A DNA stretch of 7,204 nucleotides, from assembly GCA_025464425.1 (NCBI GenBank), contig JAODGV010000128.1, forward strand, positions 1 through 7,204, written 5' to 3'. The position numbers were made by a program, and so were the translations under genes. This stretch comes from Methanosarcinales archaeon (GTDB lineage Archaea; Halobacteriota; Syntropharchaeia; Alkanophagales; Methanospirareceae). Shown here one piece after another: positions 6,701 through 7,204 of the stretch (its first letter is position 1; each line of letters begins with the position of its first letter). Under the pieces are notes generated by a model. That model was not told the origin of the DNA and made no database searches. It worked only from the letters and a program-made list of their open reading frames with translations.

Positions 6701-7204
6701 TAATTACGACTCGTTCACGTTCAATCTGGTGGACTATTTCCGGAGATACGGTTGTGAGGTTATTGTATATCGTAATCGGCTGGATGTGGCTATAATAAGC
6801 GAAGAGGACCCGGATTTGATTGTCCTCTCACCCGGACCTTCCGTACCGGAAAAATCAGGCAATTTGCTCAAGGTGATAGAGCGCTACCACGAGCAGTATC
6901 CGATATTCGGTATATGTCTGGGGCATCAGGCGCTGATTGAATTCTTCGGTGGTGAGCTGGGTCTACTGGCATATCCGTGCCATGGCAAGCAGTCTTTGAT
7001 AGAACATGATGGCAGGACGATATACCGGGGTATACCAAACCCGTTTAAGGGCGGGCGGTATCATTCGCTGATCGGTAAGATGATCCCGGGTGAGCTCGAA
7101 GTTACTGCCACCACCAAGATAGACCGGGTGGTTATGGGCGTAAGACACAAAAGCCTGCCGATAGAGGGTGTGCAATTCCATCCCGAATCCATACTGACGT
7201 TCCC
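6678..7204 (+). CDS. trpG: Anthranilate synthase component II, glutamine amidotransferase (TrpG), 3' end outside the window
   Basis: The first 175 residues are present and the frame is open to the window edge. Family members are about 190-200 residues, so most of the protein is here. It hydrolyses glutamine and passes ammonia to TrpE. The class I amidotransferase triad is complete: nucleophile C80 in FGICLGHQAL, with H168 and E170 in GVQFHPESILT. It starts MLKIFMVDNYDSFTFNL, has the oxyanion motif LSPGPSVP (50-57), and continues with CHGKQSLIEHDG (101-112) and GGRYHSL (125-131). The last two blocks resemble enteric/proteobacterial TrpG (HGKxSxIEHDG, RYHSLxG). The start overlaps the last 23 nt of trpE in another frame behind a strong SD. 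A separate trpG next to trpE argues for anthranilate rather than p-aminobenzoate synthesis, although paralogue pabA cannot be fully excluded. Confidence 0.93.
   Translation, partial: MLKIFMVDNYDSFTFNLVDYFRRYGCEVIVYRNRLDVAIISEEDPDLIVLSPGPSVPEKSGNLLKVIERYHEQYPIFGICLGHQALIEFFGGELGLLAYPCHGKQSLIEHDGRTIYRGIPNPFKGGRYHSLIGKMIPGELEVTATTKIDRVVMGVRHKSLPIEGVQFHPESILTF

Overview
This window is chromosomal DNA from an archaeon, most likely from the Euryarchaeota in the broad sense. The evidence is the gene set: the ribosome-export/assembly factor NMD3, the archaeal DNA-repair protein NreA with a C-terminal PCNA-binding motif, the archaeal membrane family DUF373, and archaeal/eukaryotic-type tRNA methyltransferase Trm1. 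Promoters are archaeal BRE/TATA elements, and genes are tightly packed with 1-4 nt overlaps. The exact lineage cannot be fixed from sequence alone; a methanogen or methanotroph-related lineage is a guess.

Layout. On the minus strand, reading from right to left, there are five genes. trm1 starts at 5061. A purine-type phosphoribosyltransferase follows (3854-3159) with its own TATA box. Then comes a compact three-gene operon, DUF373 -> nreA -> nmd3 (3077-2), in which the junctions overlap by 1 nt (TAATG) and 4 nt (ATGA). This operon has a good BRE/TATA element and Shine-Dalgarno (SD) sequence in front of DUF373. On the plus strand, trpE (5162-6700) and trpG (6678 to the window end, incomplete) begin the tryptophan operon and overlap by 23 nt. 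trm1 and trpE are divergent and share a 100-bp promoter region. There is no gene-free stretch longer than about 100 bp, and I saw no tRNA or rRNA gene, CRISPR array, IS element or long repeat.

How the genes fit together. TrpE and TrpG form anthranilate synthase, the first committed step of tryptophan synthesis. TrpE keeps the tryptophan-binding residues for feedback inhibition. Its promoter carries three TGTACA-like hexamers at exactly 20-bp steps around the TATA box, which resembles the TRP boxes bound by the repressor TrpY in Methanothermobacter; no trpY gene is visible here. The minus-strand operon joins a membrane protein of unknown function, a PCNA-linked repair factor and a ribosome maturation factor. 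Trm1 methylates G26 of tRNA, and the phosphoribosyltransferase probably salvages purine bases.

Points most worth a second look: the 20-bp-phased operator array; the bacterial (proteobacterial-like) character of TrpE/TrpG behind an archaeal promoter; the apparently truncated NMD3 C-terminus at the window edge; and the two SD-like motifs that abut their start codons.
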